The notes under the pieces were generated by a model. The model did not search any database, was not told the DNA's origin, and was given only the letters and a program-made list of their open reading frames with translations. A stretch of DNA of 64,000 bases from Acanthochlamys bracteata (lineage: Eukaryota; Streptophyta; Magnoliopsida; Pandanales; Velloziaceae). The stretch spans positions 2,606,501-2,670,500 of the forward strand of contig CM034128.1 of the NCBI GenBank assembly GCA_019914995.1, given 5' to 3'. Both the position numbers and the translations under genes were made by a program. Numbering within the stretch: position 1 is the first letter of the stretch; every line of letters begins with the position of its first letter. This document shows, in pieces, positions 1 to 12,708 of the stretch.

Positions 1-560
1 CAAGAATCTATTTATACCGCCACCTTAAAAATTTTCAAAATTTCAAACCAATTACCAAGCAAGAAAGTTTCTTTTACAAACAAAAAACCTCTCACATGAA
101 TTAAAGAAACATTAAGAAAACTCACTTTTATATACGACCTAGCCTCATACCTATAAGCAGGGGTTCATAAATCGAACTACAGAAGAAAACAAAAACTATC
201 AAGGAATCATGCGCAAACCCTCAAATCTCAATAAATTCAAAAATAAATACAAATTTCACCTAAGTAATCGTTAAAACAGGGAATTAACCATAGGTAATCA
301 GATAACAAAATTAATAAAAGATTAAGACAATGAGCACCAAAACCCTCGATTTTGCAGAAATATATAACCCAATCAATTTAAAGATACACAACCGAGAAAG
401 GGATCGAAATCAAGTGGTTGTGTTGCCGACTATGCGCAGATCAGAGAAACCCTAGCACGAATCTCGAAGCAGAACGAAGGTTGTGATCTTTGTTATCGTC
501 GGAGAGAAGAACGTTGGGAGAAAGAGAGTAGCGAAGAAGAATTACAACGGTCGAAATGAA
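1..560 (-). other. 5' leader of a minus-strand gene leaving the left edge
   Basis: Read on the minus strand, about 400-560 looks like a plant 5' untranslated exon: a C/T-rich leader, then the 'gtgctagggtttctctgatctg' type of text common just after plant transcription starts. No ATG-led open frame or splice pair could be confirmed before the edge, so the product is unknown. The divergent region to the right (560-1000) shows nothing recognisable. This is an inference from base composition and leader-like motifs only. Confidence 0.3.
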
Positions 561-699
561 TGAAAGGGAAAAGAGCGGAAGACTTTATTTATTGATTTGA
601 AGTAAGCCCAATTACTGTTACTGTGTAATTTCTTATGCAGGCTTTTACTTAGCCCAACAAATTCATTGGACCGTATTTATATTTGGGACATACAAGTTA

Positions 700-3038
700 A
701 AAATGAAATATTTTGCAGGTTGATATGTTTGAAATAATTTGGTTAAAAAATACAATGTTAGGTTACACTACTTGAAGATCCAAATTAATTACTAGAAAAA
801 AATAATATAGGGAAAAATAAGGGCTCAGAAGGGTAGGCTCGATCACTTTTTATAACATGAACATGGACCAAAACTTATAAGGAAAATTCTTTTTTTCCAC
901 ACACAGGTGTAAAGACTTCCTTTTTTTAATCGATAATACCACTATTTGTATCTATTTCTTCTTTTGTTATTTTTCTTAAGGAATCAAATTTAAAAAGAAG
1001 AAAAGAAAACTTCTGTTGTAAAATTGTTAATCAAACTATGCAACGGACCGCAACGAAATGCCCTCCTCCCAAGTCGGACGCGCCAACTCTTCTTCCTCGT
1101 TTTCTTTCTCTCGTTTTGTAGAGCTTCAAATTTAACGCTTCAAGAGGTAATAAAAAGAGCAGAGGTTTGGTGCTCGGGTTCTAGAGGTAACGTTTCTTTC
1201 CTTTTACTTTATTTATGTTATAGATTTTGTTTTGCTTTGTTTCTCTGTTTGTTAATTGTTCATATTTATGTGCTCATCTTGGCTTTCTTTTCCTTTCCAA
1301 TGTTCTACAGAAATGAAATTGTCTTTGTTTAATTTAGCTTAAATCTTAGGTATATTGGTGAATGCAAGCGTTATATAATTCGTTGAGAAGCAAGCATGGA
1401 ATATGATAAAAAAAGACGTTGCGATTCAAGAATAACCTCTAATCCATTTCTGATTCGCAACTTCTCATCAACCAATTCATTATATTCATTTTGAATGTTT
1501 ATTTTCATCTTTCTCTTATCTCAACCTTTTTCCTTTTTTTTATAAATAAGATGGCAGCTTTGTACCAAGTTAACTAATTTTATTAAATTCTAGTTTTCAT
1601 ATGTTTCCTCTGCTGTTAATCTTTTTCTATTAAGGATTAGTTCTATATTCACAATTTGTTTGTGTTTGTGGTATTTGTTTCTGTGTGCTTCTTAAGATTC
1701 TGAGGAAAAACTCAGGCAGTGGTTTAATATTCATTACTACTTTCACACTCAGATGCCCAATCTACATAAAACAATACTTGTAAATACCCATTGTTGGTTT
1801 TCTAATAACTTTTGAATTATGCTTGACTGCAATAGGATATTTTTTGGGTTTGCCAATCGTAGAAAGATAAGAAAAGCTTACTTTAGTTTGATGCATAAAT
1901 GGCATCAAATTATTGTACTTGATTTCAGTCTTTAATCGTTTCGCTGCAGCTGTCCGTTGAGGGCTTCTAAGAGGTAGAATGCATGAATAGCAACGTAGTG
2001 TTAACAATTTAATGAATGATACGGCAAGTGTTTGATTAATGTGCTAATTTAATGTTTTAATTCAATGTCTTATCAGTTTTTCCTAAGACTATATATCTAC
2101 TATCTAGAGTTTCTAGTCATTATTGTTTACCATCAACTTGAATCTCATCAAATTCCATTTCGAAGTTCCAATCTTTTTAATCACATATCTTTCAGGTTGG
2201 CCTTTTCATTCTGATTAGGTTTTAATTTATTAATGGTATGTTGGTCACTGCGCATAACATGCTTTCAGTTCATAGTCTTTATTCATCGCTCATATCAAAA
2301 ACATGTCGGTCTCGTAGCATGCTTTTTGCCAGCCTTTAGTGCAGCTTACGATTTGGCCTTCTTGCTATAATAATAAGAGCTGCTTCCTGTATTTTGGTTT
2401 AGTTATCAATAGTCATTACTTCTTCTCGTCTTCTAGAAATCTAGTCATTACATTTTTCTTTTTTTTTAAAGTTATGATCACTTCTTTTTCCTACGGTAAG
2501 TTTACGCATAAGCATCAAAGGAAGAAGCATTAGCAATAGGAAAAATGGCTTGCAGCTCGTTATTTATGACGAAATTCTATGAGTGGCACTCAAATTTTTA
2601 AGAAAATAAATCGCTTGCAGCTTCTGGTATTTATAACATTCTTTTACAAATATCGGATGATATCTTGTAAAAGCATTTAAATTGTTTCTATTGACGCCGT
2701 AATGTGATGTTGCCCATCCTTGAACTACCTTGAGCACACGACCGCTGCAATGTAACGATTGACTTCTTTTGTATCTGGATTGTGATAGGCATTGAGGTGG
2801 TTTTCATTTATGTTCTAATTAAACTGAATATCACCTCTGATTGTTTTAAAAATTCTTTGCTATCATGATATGGAAGAATGTAAATCCAAATGGCTCCTAG
2901 GTAGACGGTTGAGAAACGGAACCTAGGTAGTTATACTCCTCTTTTAGTAAACTGTAACAAATTGTATCATATCTGTTTAGCTTTCCTGGAAATTTCCCTG
3001 AATTACTTATCATGTCTTGGTAATTCAACGTGCAGATT
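700..3038. other. Unassigned region with weak exon-like text
   Basis: There is no coding region I can support here. A plus-strand stretch around 1030-1190 has short open frames and possible donor sites. It could be the first exon of the gene whose debris lies right of the solo LTR (6451-7000), but neither translation resembles a family I know. The remainder reads like intron or intergenic DNA. It ends in a possible acceptor (…gtgcag) directly in front of the LTR target site. Confidence 0.3.
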
Positions 3039-6000
3039 TGTCACGACCCAACCTGGGCCATAACCGACACTAGGCTAAACTAAGTTCAAGCAGAACCCAA
3101 ACTCGGCCCAGCCCAGTAAGCCTCATACAAAATCAACTCAAAACTTCACAATCTAAAATTTTTAGAAAATTTTGACAGAATCTTCCTTAAAAATCCAAGG
3201 AGAGGAACCTAACAATAAAACCACAACAATACTATCACAAATCCGTTCAACAACACGAATAAATAAAACACATAAAAAGACTTAACAATTTATACAACCG
3301 CTACATGCGGTAATACTTCTCAACAAAATGAGAAAAACACATAAATCGATAATCAGGTACTAAACTGATAATTTACAAATAATAATAACAGTCCCTCGAG
3401 TGTTACAGAGCCAACTAAATAAATTATGAAAATACGAAAACGTACCCTTCTAGCGCCACTCCGATCCACAGTAGCGAGAATTCATTAATCTCCAGCTAAA
3501 TCCTGTGTTATCTAGGGGAGGCCAAAGAAAGAGAAGGCTGAGCCCAGTCTCAGTGAGGTAATAAATCAGGAATGCATAATTTAGAGTTTCTAATGCATTA
3601 CCCTATCGTTATTTCTCTATATCTCTATATGAGATAAATGCAACGATAGATCAGATCATTCCTTATCTAGTCCTAGACCGTCCCATACCGGCCTAGTTCT
3701 AATAAGGACAGATACGGAAGCATGACATGCAACACAACTCTTTCCTCGTAATAAATAATTATGTTATAAGAGTTCTAAATTCTTATATTTTCATATTCAT
3801 ACATGAATAATAAATATACAATCATAAATCCTGATGTTATCTATAAGCATGTGTATGTTTATCAATACGAATAATATACATGTAGTTCATCCACTAGAGC
3901 ATACTACATGTAATATTTGTCAGGCACCCAGAAATCAAAATCATATACTCAAATGATAAAGCGGGGCCACGTCTCCACTCGCATTATGATGCTATCAACA
4001 TACACACATGCGAGTGAGAATTTAAGCTAGATATATTGTATGCCTCAATTAGAGCCTTATGCATTTGCATTTACGTTTCTCATGTAGCAAGTTATCCAAA
4101 ACAGGCATATGTAATTACATGTATATCAAGCATGCCAATATCATCTGTATGTATGGTTATGCATGCATAAATATCTATATCTATAATCTACCATTTGTCA
4201 AAAATTAAGATGGAGTAAAAGATCAATGCATGTCTATACAATCTACATATGTTATCATACATGCACATGTATCTATTTACATGACGTGACACTAATCAGG
4301 GAATCAGGATAATAATCATAAATAAAGAGCGAGACCCAGTCTCCAGCTCAACCTACCAACCAGGCTACTCCTGCCTCGGCGAGGTACAACCATCCCGGGT
4401 GATCGAACCGGATGGGCCGTGGTATCGCCCCCACGCGCATGGGCCTAACAATACTATGGCCATAGGTGGGTGCCCGCCCCACACCCACTGGGGTCCTGAT
4501 CTCACCGACTACCGCCTCATGCAAAATGCGAGTGTCTATGCATAAAGGTTAATCGAGCTCAAAGCCTCTCTGGCATTAGTCATAAGTCATATGCGTGTGC
4601 ATCATGATCAAACATTGATAAAGCCTCTACTAGGTTTATTCACCACCATGTGTCCATATATATATCGTATATAATGTGGTATAATCTATGCTTGAAAATC
4701 ATATGCAAGCATCACTCATAGGTCATATGTTTATGCATTCATATACATAGTCAACTGTGCTCAAAGCCTCCACTATTTCCAATCACAATCGGTGATCCAT
4801 GCACATATAGGTATATTATATCACATATTCTATGCATGATGCATGAGGAAATAATAAATGAGAGTTGTCCTCTTATATCAACATTAACATGTATAATGTT
4901 GCAATAATCATTACTCTCTACAAACATATTTTACAAATAAATTATGCTTGTTATGCGAAAACTCATACAGTATAGTTCATACAATTATTTATGTCATGCT
5001 CTTATAAGTCACTCAACTCAACTATACTGCCCCAACATGCTAAGCCATTTACTAGTAATAATGATATAACTAGTATTAAGATTCTTATACTTATATGCAA
5101 ATTGTAAGCGTGCTAACATGCTAAGGCTACGATATGTAGTTGTACTTAATTAGCAAGATTATAAGTAATTTATGTCTTGAAATACCTAGTGCATGATCTC
5201 TTGCCAAATTAAGTGCTATGCTAAACATATAAGAGCATTCTACGCATCTCGCGCACTTGTATATCATAATTTCTAATTTTTATAACATGCAACAATGAGA
5301 TTCTTATCAATCACAAAAAATCTAGTTAGTTCCTAACATTTTATCTTAATTAATATCACTATCCCGATCTTATGCAAGCATGCCAATGACGTTTTATTGC
5401 ATGAAAGATCAAATCTCATTATGCAATCAAATTGGCAAAGTCATGCCGGAGTTTCCAAAACGGATATTACTTGCGTTGAAAACTTAACGGTAAGCTAAGA
5501 GAAAAAGACGCAAGTAACCCTCACCTGGGGGTGCACGTAATTATCCAAATCAAAGCTATCCGGGTCTCTTGACAACTCCGCTTTTAATCCTATTATTAAT
5601 ATCGTACAACGCAATCATAATAAGCGACTAATTCAATTGTTGAACAACTCATAATTCAACCATCGACTAAGGTTAAAATTATTGACTAAGAAGCTTACCG
5701 AGTCGAGCAATTTAGACTTAAAATCGGCCCCACATCGCAACGACGAACTTTCGATATTTCTATTCGGAAGAACACCTACGGTAAAATGGGTTAAGGCTAA
5801 CCGATAACAATTACAGAGGTTCAAAACAGAAGAAAAGAGCATTGAAACTCACCTAGATGCGTGTCTCGCCGGCTCGCCGGATTCCGGCGAAATTTTAGGG
5901 TTCCGGCGAACTTCGGCTAGGGACAAGAATCAAGCCTCGAGAAGAACCATCGTCGCTAGTAGAGTTCAACAGAGAAGACGACGAAGTCAAAACGGGACGT

Positions 6001-6450
6001 CGGCGGCCGGAATCAATCAATTTGACGGCGGCCCGACGAACCCATTTTTCGACGCCGAAGCTAAGATATCGGCCAATTGATAGAGGGAATAGCATCAACG
6101 CGGTAAGGAGAAGAAGAACTGCTGCTCGGAGTGGTGAAATCGCCGGCGAAGAGATTCCGGCAAGCTTAAAATTTTGCCATTGGGTTTCAATTCACAAAAA
6201 TAGTTATCTAACTTATAATGAAGAGGTTGACAAGGGTGAAGGGGTGTTGGAGAAGGTTTGGAGGCTAAACTCCCGGCGGCCGGCAGTCAGGGAGAGCCAA
6301 ATTCAAGCACAGACAAAGGGGCTCGGGTGAGCTACGGGTGAAGGAGGAAGAAGATAAGGAGAAGAAATAAAAAGAAAGAAAATATTGCATGTTAGGGCAC
6401 CTATCTCCAACTATGGCTTAGTCTAGCCCAGCACAAATCAAGATATTACA
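3039..6450 (+). mobile_element. Solo LTR of a long-terminal-repeat retrotransposon
   Basis: The 3412-bp block starts with TG (TGTCACGACCC…) and ends with CA (…ATATTACA). It is flanked by a perfect 5-bp direct repeat AGATT (3034-3038 and 6451-6455), the hallmark of retroviral-type integration. No gag, protease, reverse transcriptase, integrase, primer-binding site or second LTR is present, so it is a solo LTR left by LTR-LTR recombination. A length above 3 kb recalls large Ty3/gypsy lineages such as Tekay/Del, but lineage cannot be fixed without internal sequence. A GC-richer patch lies at about 4320-4520. The right third (5850-6330) has short open frames on both strands that I regard as non-coding. 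Orientation is given as plus because TGTCAC is a common LTR 5' end; it is not proven. Confidence 0.87.
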
Positions 6451-7060
6451 AGATTGTTTGGCTGTTGTGTTCTGTTGGATGGGCTTCACTAGCACTCCTG
6501 GACTTCGTCAAACTCCAAGGAGAAATTCATTCAGAAGTGGAATTGATTCCAAAAGCCATTAACCGAAGGATCTTCAGGTGCATCAAAAGGAAGGCTTTCT
6601 CCGTTTCATCATTCCCAGAATTGATGACATAGATTTGGAGAAGCAGTTAAGTTCTGTGGTTGGATTATCTGATGAGAGTGATTGCAATTGGTTATCTTCA
6701 GATAACAAATCATTCTTTCTTCAGTTCTGATGACTCCCTAGATACCTTAGAGCTTGATGGCTTGGATCTGCATCTGCAAGACAAGTTCTTATTAGTGTTA
6801 TTAACACCCAAGCTCTTGGATGTGAACCGAAGTGTTCCAGTGCTTGACGTTTGTACAAATATTTCTGCAGAAGAATTATCTATTGCAGGTGATGGTACGA
6901 AAAAGGACTCCATTGTTGATGAAGTGAAAGATACTATTCCAGATCAAAGCACCTTCTGTTTCTTTTTTTTTTTTTTGTTTTTGTTTGGGTTACAAACTCA
7001 AAGCACCTTCGAAGGGCGGTTTGGGATTCGTTATGCAAAAGATCCAGACCAAAACACCTG
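6451..7060 (+). pseudogene. Exon-like fragments of an unrecognised gene, interrupted by the solo LTR
   Basis: Right of the LTR the plus strand carries coding-like text broken by stops. One frame gives a Ser/Arg-rich piece containing GLRQTPRRNSFRSG, ending at a stop. Another gives an acidic piece containing DDIDLEKQLSS and DESDCNWLSSD. A third, about 6740-6940, contains SLDTLELDGLDLHLQDK and NISAEELSIAGDG. The frames change without plausible splice sites between them. The upstream side of the insertion ends in a candidate acceptor, so the element may have landed at the start of an exon. I do not recognise the family. A poly-T run of about 16 at 6961-6976 follows. Confidence 0.32.
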
Positions 7061-7064
7061 TTAA

Positions 7065-8220
7065 TCTGAAACTATTTGATTTTGATAATAAAAAACAACT
7101 GGAACTTTCGAAGTTGCTTATAACAAGTAATAAGAAAAATAGCCTTCCAAGTGGCTAATGATGATGACCGTAACACACGTATACATACTAGATTTACTAG
7201 TCTCCACTAAGCATAATGCCAAAAGGTATTATATAAACATTTTTCCTATCAACAAAACCAACTACTTAACATTGTCAAAATTAACAACATATGAACTAAT
7301 ATATCTTCCTAACCCACTTCATTCTTCAATCATGTGGCGGTAATTCCAGTCATGCCAAAACAAGATAAGGCCTATAAAACCAAGACTAATTATAATACTT
7401 TCCTATTGGAACTATTAAAATATTTAATGACGATAAGACTAAAGACCTTTATCTTCTTAACCCAACAAAAATTATAAGTTGTCTAAGTTAAATTAATTAA
7501 TGGTGAAAGTATTATTTGAATGAATTTTATTAATTATGAGCATTATTTGTAAGCGAAATACGTGATATATTTGTGACCTTATTTTCTTTCCAAAAGAACC
7601 TACCAACCCCAAAACGTCAAAAAATGAACGAAGTATTAACATTCTTTCCCATCTTCTTCAATCCTCCATGTTGAAATACATGCAAGTCCAGCTTAAAGCA
7701 ACAAAAGCACTTTCCTTTTGTTTGTTTATATATTAAAGTGATCATGTTTGTCAAATGACTTTGCAAACGTTTGTGCTCATAGTTGTTCGGCAGAAAACCT
7801 TCTAATTCTTCTTCTTAACCAGTCCTTCTAAAAAGTTCTTCTTTTTTCTTTCTTTTGTTAAAAATCGTTAAACAAAAATTAATAAGAAAATAGGAAAATA
7901 ATGAACAAGATCAAAATTTAAAAAGACTAATCCTAGAAAATGAATTTTTTGGGTTATTTTTCGAAACGTTAATATTGATTTAACGCGGATTATGAAAATC
8001 AATTTTTTAGCCCCAAAAACATTTGTAATGACCAAATTGACCTCCACCAGCAAGGTCAACGTTATTCTGTCATACAATGCAACATACCCGTTTGTGCGGC
8101 TCGGTCTCCGCGCGTGTGGCTTGCCAGCCAGAAATTCTAAGTTTGTAAATAATTTTTATTTACAGGGGTATAAGTGTCATTTAAAAAATCAGCATAGCAG
8201 CTCTAGCTGAACAGAAGCTT
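7065..8220. other. Intergenic, AT-rich
   Basis: No gene, RNA or clear repeat was seen. The right end (about 8160-8530) turns into the promoter and leader of the METTL18-like gene, with plus-strand C/T-rich text. Confidence 0.5.
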
Positions 8221-8955
8221 CTTCTGATCTCCATCGCGCTCTACTATATACGTTCGTTGCTTGGCGAAGCTTTGGCTTGACCGTGTACTACCACTACTAC
8301 GCATGGCGCGCTCAATAAAAGAAGAAGTCATCAAAGGTTTATCAAATCAAGTGGTAGAAATATTTAATAGTTTCTTTAGGTTTCTTCTCTGATTTTACGC
8401 GATCGGCGCGTGTGCTGCTAAAGTATAGATGTCTTCTTTTAATTGGAATTCGTGTTGGTTTCTTCGAGAGCAAGAACAACGGTTGTTTCTCAGATCTCCT
8501 TAGGTTGGTTTCTCTAACTTCGAGATCCCATTTTTTTCCTTTCATTTTCTGTTGACAAATTTGTTTTGAGAATTTAGTTTATGCGTTGATTGAATAGAAT
8601 AGTGAAGTTTGAGGAGTTTTTTTCTTTATGTCATCTTGGTTGTTTGTGATGAATTGTCGTTCAGTTTGAGATAAATTGGATCTTCGTAGTTGTTGAAATG
8701 AATTCTAAGCTATATGATTTTGTTAAGGAGATTTTACTGAAGACTATTGGAACTCAAAATAAAAGCGCAGACTCATTTGAACGTGTTTTTTGAAAGAATT
8801 AATAGTGTCTTATAAAGCTCAGAAAATGCATTATAATTTCTGTTGAAAATTATGGAAATTTCTGATTAATTCATTTGGTTTGTTCATCATATGATATTAT
8901 TGCTCATCCAGGTTTCGTCCTGGACTTTATTACTGTTTGTTAAGAGGAGTTGACA

Positions 8956-11419
8956 ATGCGAGCACCGTCACTTCTCGCACAGTGTTTGCCAGGACTGCTG
9001 CCCCATGACAAGGCAGGTAATGGCATCTCAGTTGTTCAGGAGAGAGATCTACAGCTTCCATCTCCAGCTGTGGAGATCGTTCCATCAAAGGTTAGCCATT
9101 TGATCTTAAAAGTAATAAGAAATTGCTCTTCTACTTGTAATTGTACTGGTAAAACTTATCCCTGGCCTTTTACAGAATGCTCATCCATACAAGTATGCTG
9201 GAGAGAATGTTGATTTGCAAGGCCTGAATGTCTTCAAGGTATTCTTAGTACATAACCTTAATCTAACAACAAATAGGGCAGCTATCAAAATGTCTTGCAT
9301 ATTTCCTATTATAGTGTAGAAATCTAAGAGATCCAAGATAAAATCATTTAGAGTTGCCTAGCTTGCATATTGTTTTTCCAACATTCTCGTAATGAGCGAT
9401 AAGCTTAACAATATATTCATTTTTGTCTTCAGGGAAGAGTGAGTGTGGCAGATATGATAGGTTTCTCCAGTATGGACTCTACAACTTCAAAATCTGATGG
9501 TAAATTAACAGACACAATTTTCTTTTGAAAGTGAGATCTATTAACTTTATATTTTATTACTTCCTATAAGACTGTGTATAATATACTCTTTTCTGGTATT
9601 TAGGGTGTAGCAAATCATGGGACAGTGCAATGGACCTTGTAAATCTTCTCAAGAATGAGATTCGTGATGGGCAACTAAGCTTTAGACTCAAACGGATTCT
9701 TGAGGTAATTTCTATTTCCGTTAGTTTGTGCCTTGTATTTGTTGGCTTAGTCATTTTAGTTGTGCTCTGGAATTTTTACTTTGTGATCTTTGTAGAGGTA
9801 GTAGACCATTTTCAGGCAGCATACAGGAAAGGTAGTTTAATAGATCTGTCTATTGCTCAGAAAACAAAGATAGCTGAAGCCTTAAGTAGTCAAATGGTCA
9901 TTAACTCATTATAGACATTCCAAATGATCATTGGAGCTTAAGCAGCTTATGATACTGTTGGGTTCTGTCATAGGAGCATGTTATGAAGGCTGGTTTGATA
10001 TTCATGAACTCGTAAATGCTAGGATATTGAAGATTTTGAGTTCTAATATTCATATTAAACCTCATAATCAAAGGCCACTTTCCTGAGTTCATTGTTCTCT
10101 TGTATACAGCAGAAATAAAAGTTATACAGGAAGCCACAAAATGACAAAAACCTATGTAGACAAAGACCCTAGTACAGTGTGAAGGTTAAGTTGAACTTGT
10201 ATACTAATTACTCAGTGTTTGTCCAATAGTCTTGGAAGTGGTTCTTTGTGGAGGTTTATAGTACTGTAAATGTGTCTTTTCTAGTAACTTTTTGTTTAAG
10301 TGATAGACTCGTAATGGCTCTTTCGGATGATGGTGCAGCTTGGTTGCAACTACGGGCTTCCTGGAATTTTTGCTTGCTTAAAGGTTTGAAAGGCTTTTGC
10401 CTTGTTTTGTTACACTATGGCTTATGCAATATGGTAATCTGAAGTAGGTAATTTCCAATGCAGGGTGCCTCAATAGTTCACTTTCAGGACCCAAGTGCAG
10501 AAACCATCAGATGTACAACAATACCCAATGTCCTAGCAAATCTTGAGCAAAATCGGGATAAACAGGTGCGGCAACCAGAGAGTTCTCTCACCCCATCTAG
10601 GCAACACCTAGCTCCAGATGTCCATTTCTATGCCGGTGAGTGGGAGGAGCTCCACACAGTCCTTTCAGTAGTACAAAGTGATGAGCTAGCACCCGGGACA
10701 AGGCTGAGTTTCTCCGAGGATGATTTTATGGATGGTTGTAGCAGCCAGGATGGGAGCGCGATTGGCCAGGAAATTTCTTCAAGAAGGTCTAGGAAGCTCT
10801 CTGCAAACCGTGCATGGGAGAGAGGAAGTGAGGCAGATCCGGGTGATGGTGGTTATGATATTATCTTAATTGCAGAGATCCCATACTCCGTGAGTTCTCT
10901 GCGGAAGCTATATGTTCTCATTAAGAAGGTTAGTAGGCTTTCTACACTGAACTTTATGTCCTTAATGGATCTAAACCATTGCAATGGCAGCAAGGAAGCA
11001 GATAGTGCTAGAGAACAATTTACTTAATGAGTGCTTGCTCTTAAACTATTCTGAGCAGACTGAATAAAGTGTGCAATTCTGATCTTCTATTAATGGCATG
11101 AAGTTACAGAGGAACGTTCCATGTTACATCTAAATGGTGATAGGGGCTTGATAGTAAGATTACTCGATTAATAGATGAATTAATGTGATGCTTCATATTT
11201 TTCATGTAATTTGGCCTTCCTGAAATTTTATGGATATTTTCTGTGCAGTGCCTGAGGCCGCCGTATGGAGTGGTGTATTTTGCTGCCAAAAAGAGTTATG
11301 TGGGCTCAAATAGCAGCGCAAGACAGCTTAAGGCTCTAGTTGATGAAGAGGGCATTTATGGTGCCCATCAGGTCACAGAATTGGCAGATAAGGAGATATG
11401 GAAATTCTTTTACAAGTGA
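8956..11419 (+). CDS. METTL18: METTL18-like histidine protein methyltransferase
   Basis: A seven-exon gene: 8956-9090, 9176-9238, 9433-9499, 9604-9704, 10339-10383, 10464-10928 and 11249-11419, all with GT-AG junctions. The lengths sum to 1047 nt, giving a 348-residue protein in one frame. It starts MRAPSLLAQCLPG and ends KEIWKFFYK. The SAM-binding motif I spans the exon 4/5 junction at residues 120-132 (ILELGCNYGLPGI), followed by the acidic strand end HFQDPSAETIR. A second conserved block, GYDIILIAEIPYS, matches motif IV. The family methylates a histidine (RPL3 in animals and yeast); the closest plant protein from memory is At2g43320. The start follows an in-frame upstream region without another ATG and probably lies after a 5'UTR intron (leader about 8220-8500). 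The exon 6 insert, Ser/Arg/Glu-rich, is variable. It is convergent with APH-1. Confidence 0.93.
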
Positions 11420-11860
11420 GGGAAGAAGATTAATAGTCTCTCTAATCATTTAACAATTATTTGGTTCTACTTCTCAAGTGTTTATATATCTTCTTTTATT
11501 TTAAAAGTAATATCTTAATTTCAAGATTTTTTAGCTTTACTATATGTGGTGATGCATTGAATTTGTAAACTCTTTACCTTCTTTTCCTAGAAAATGTGTT
11601 TGAAGCAGTAGATATGTATGCAGATTTTCGTAGTAGTAGTCTTGAGCTGGTTTCATATCACGAGTAGTATTCAAGGTAACTATTGCTCTATGTATGTCAA
11701 AGCAAAAGGACAACCTAGAAGGTCAGTCAGAGTCAATATTCTTTCAAGAATTAAATTTGGGCAACAACTTACAAGCTCAATTATTAAATGGAGGGTAACT
11801 GTATACTGTAAACCAGTTGCTGGAATTGCTTTGTTGCAATTGCTTATCAGAATCATCCAG

Positions 11861-12119
11861 GGGGTGTTTGGGATTGCTTATGAAATAGAGCTTTTGTGAA
11901 ATGAAGAATATTTTTATCCTTTTTGAAAAACGAGCTCTATTTTTTTTACTTCTAAAAAAATAATAAAAATATGTAATAAAAAGATCTCACTCCGTAGAAT
12001 TTTTCTACACTTTCTAAATTTTTAAATAAATTTTTTATATATTTATAAAATATGTATTGAAAAACGTGAAATGGAGAATTGAAAAGTTAGGTTGGAGAAA
12101 AGCAAAGCCAAACACCCCC
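11861..12119. mobile_element. AT-rich foldback MITE, copy A
   Basis: Inverted termini: left GGGGTGTTTGGGATTGCTTA, right …AGCAAAGCCAAACACCCCC. The interior is almost pure A/T with runs pairing end to end. It is a member of the family seen repeatedly in this window (copies B-O). Confidence 0.75.
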
Positions 12120-12120
12120 T

Positions 12121-12352
12121 TGGGAGTGTTGGAATGCATTTCTAACGTTTCTTTTCAAATTTTTTTTATTTTATATTTTTTAATACATATTTTATAAATA
12201 TTTAAAAAATTAATTTAAAATTTTAAATAATAAAAAAAATTGTATTATATATTTTTATTATTTTTTTTAAAAAAAAATATAACTCATTTTTAAAAAAAAT
12301 AAAAATATTTTCTATTTCAGAAAAATTTCGTTTCTTAAGCGATCCCAATAAA
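12121..12352. mobile_element. AT-rich foldback MITE, copy B
   Basis: It begins GGGAGTGTTGGAATGCATTT immediately after copy A and ends near TTAAGCGATCCCAATAA. Same A/T interior, with decayed termini. The head-to-tail abutment with copy A suggests preference for a previous insertion site. Confidence 0.6.
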
Positions 12353-12708
12353 AGTTTAATTACCGCATCTCTTTCAGCATGTCATAGATGGTATATATTC
12401 TTCGATTCATGCCAACGTCCCACTAGATAAAAACTAGTACATGATTTTAAGCAAAAAATTCACAGACCAGTAGCAATACTGCAAGTGAGATGCCAGGTGG
12501 TAGTGGGACGCAAAGAAATTCCATGCAAGTTGGAGACATTCCTAGCTGAGAAGTAGCTCTTTACTCGAAAAGAACAGTGAGATTTAAGATTTCGTTTCAT
12601 GAAGCAGTAAACAACAGCTGAAAGCCTTTGCATAAATGCCCTTAACAACTTTGTTAAAGACAAAAACCTTCTGCTCTTAGTGCTTTCTTATATCAATATT
12701 GTGATTTT

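Noticed and set aside
1024-1332. 102-residue plus-strand open frame
   Set aside because: Hydrophobic low-complexity translation with no family resemblance; continues through a probable splice donor.
5895-6330. Overlapping open frames on both strands inside the solo LTR
   Set aside because: GC-richer LTR text gives chance open frames; no retroelement domain is recognisable and the two strands mirror one another.
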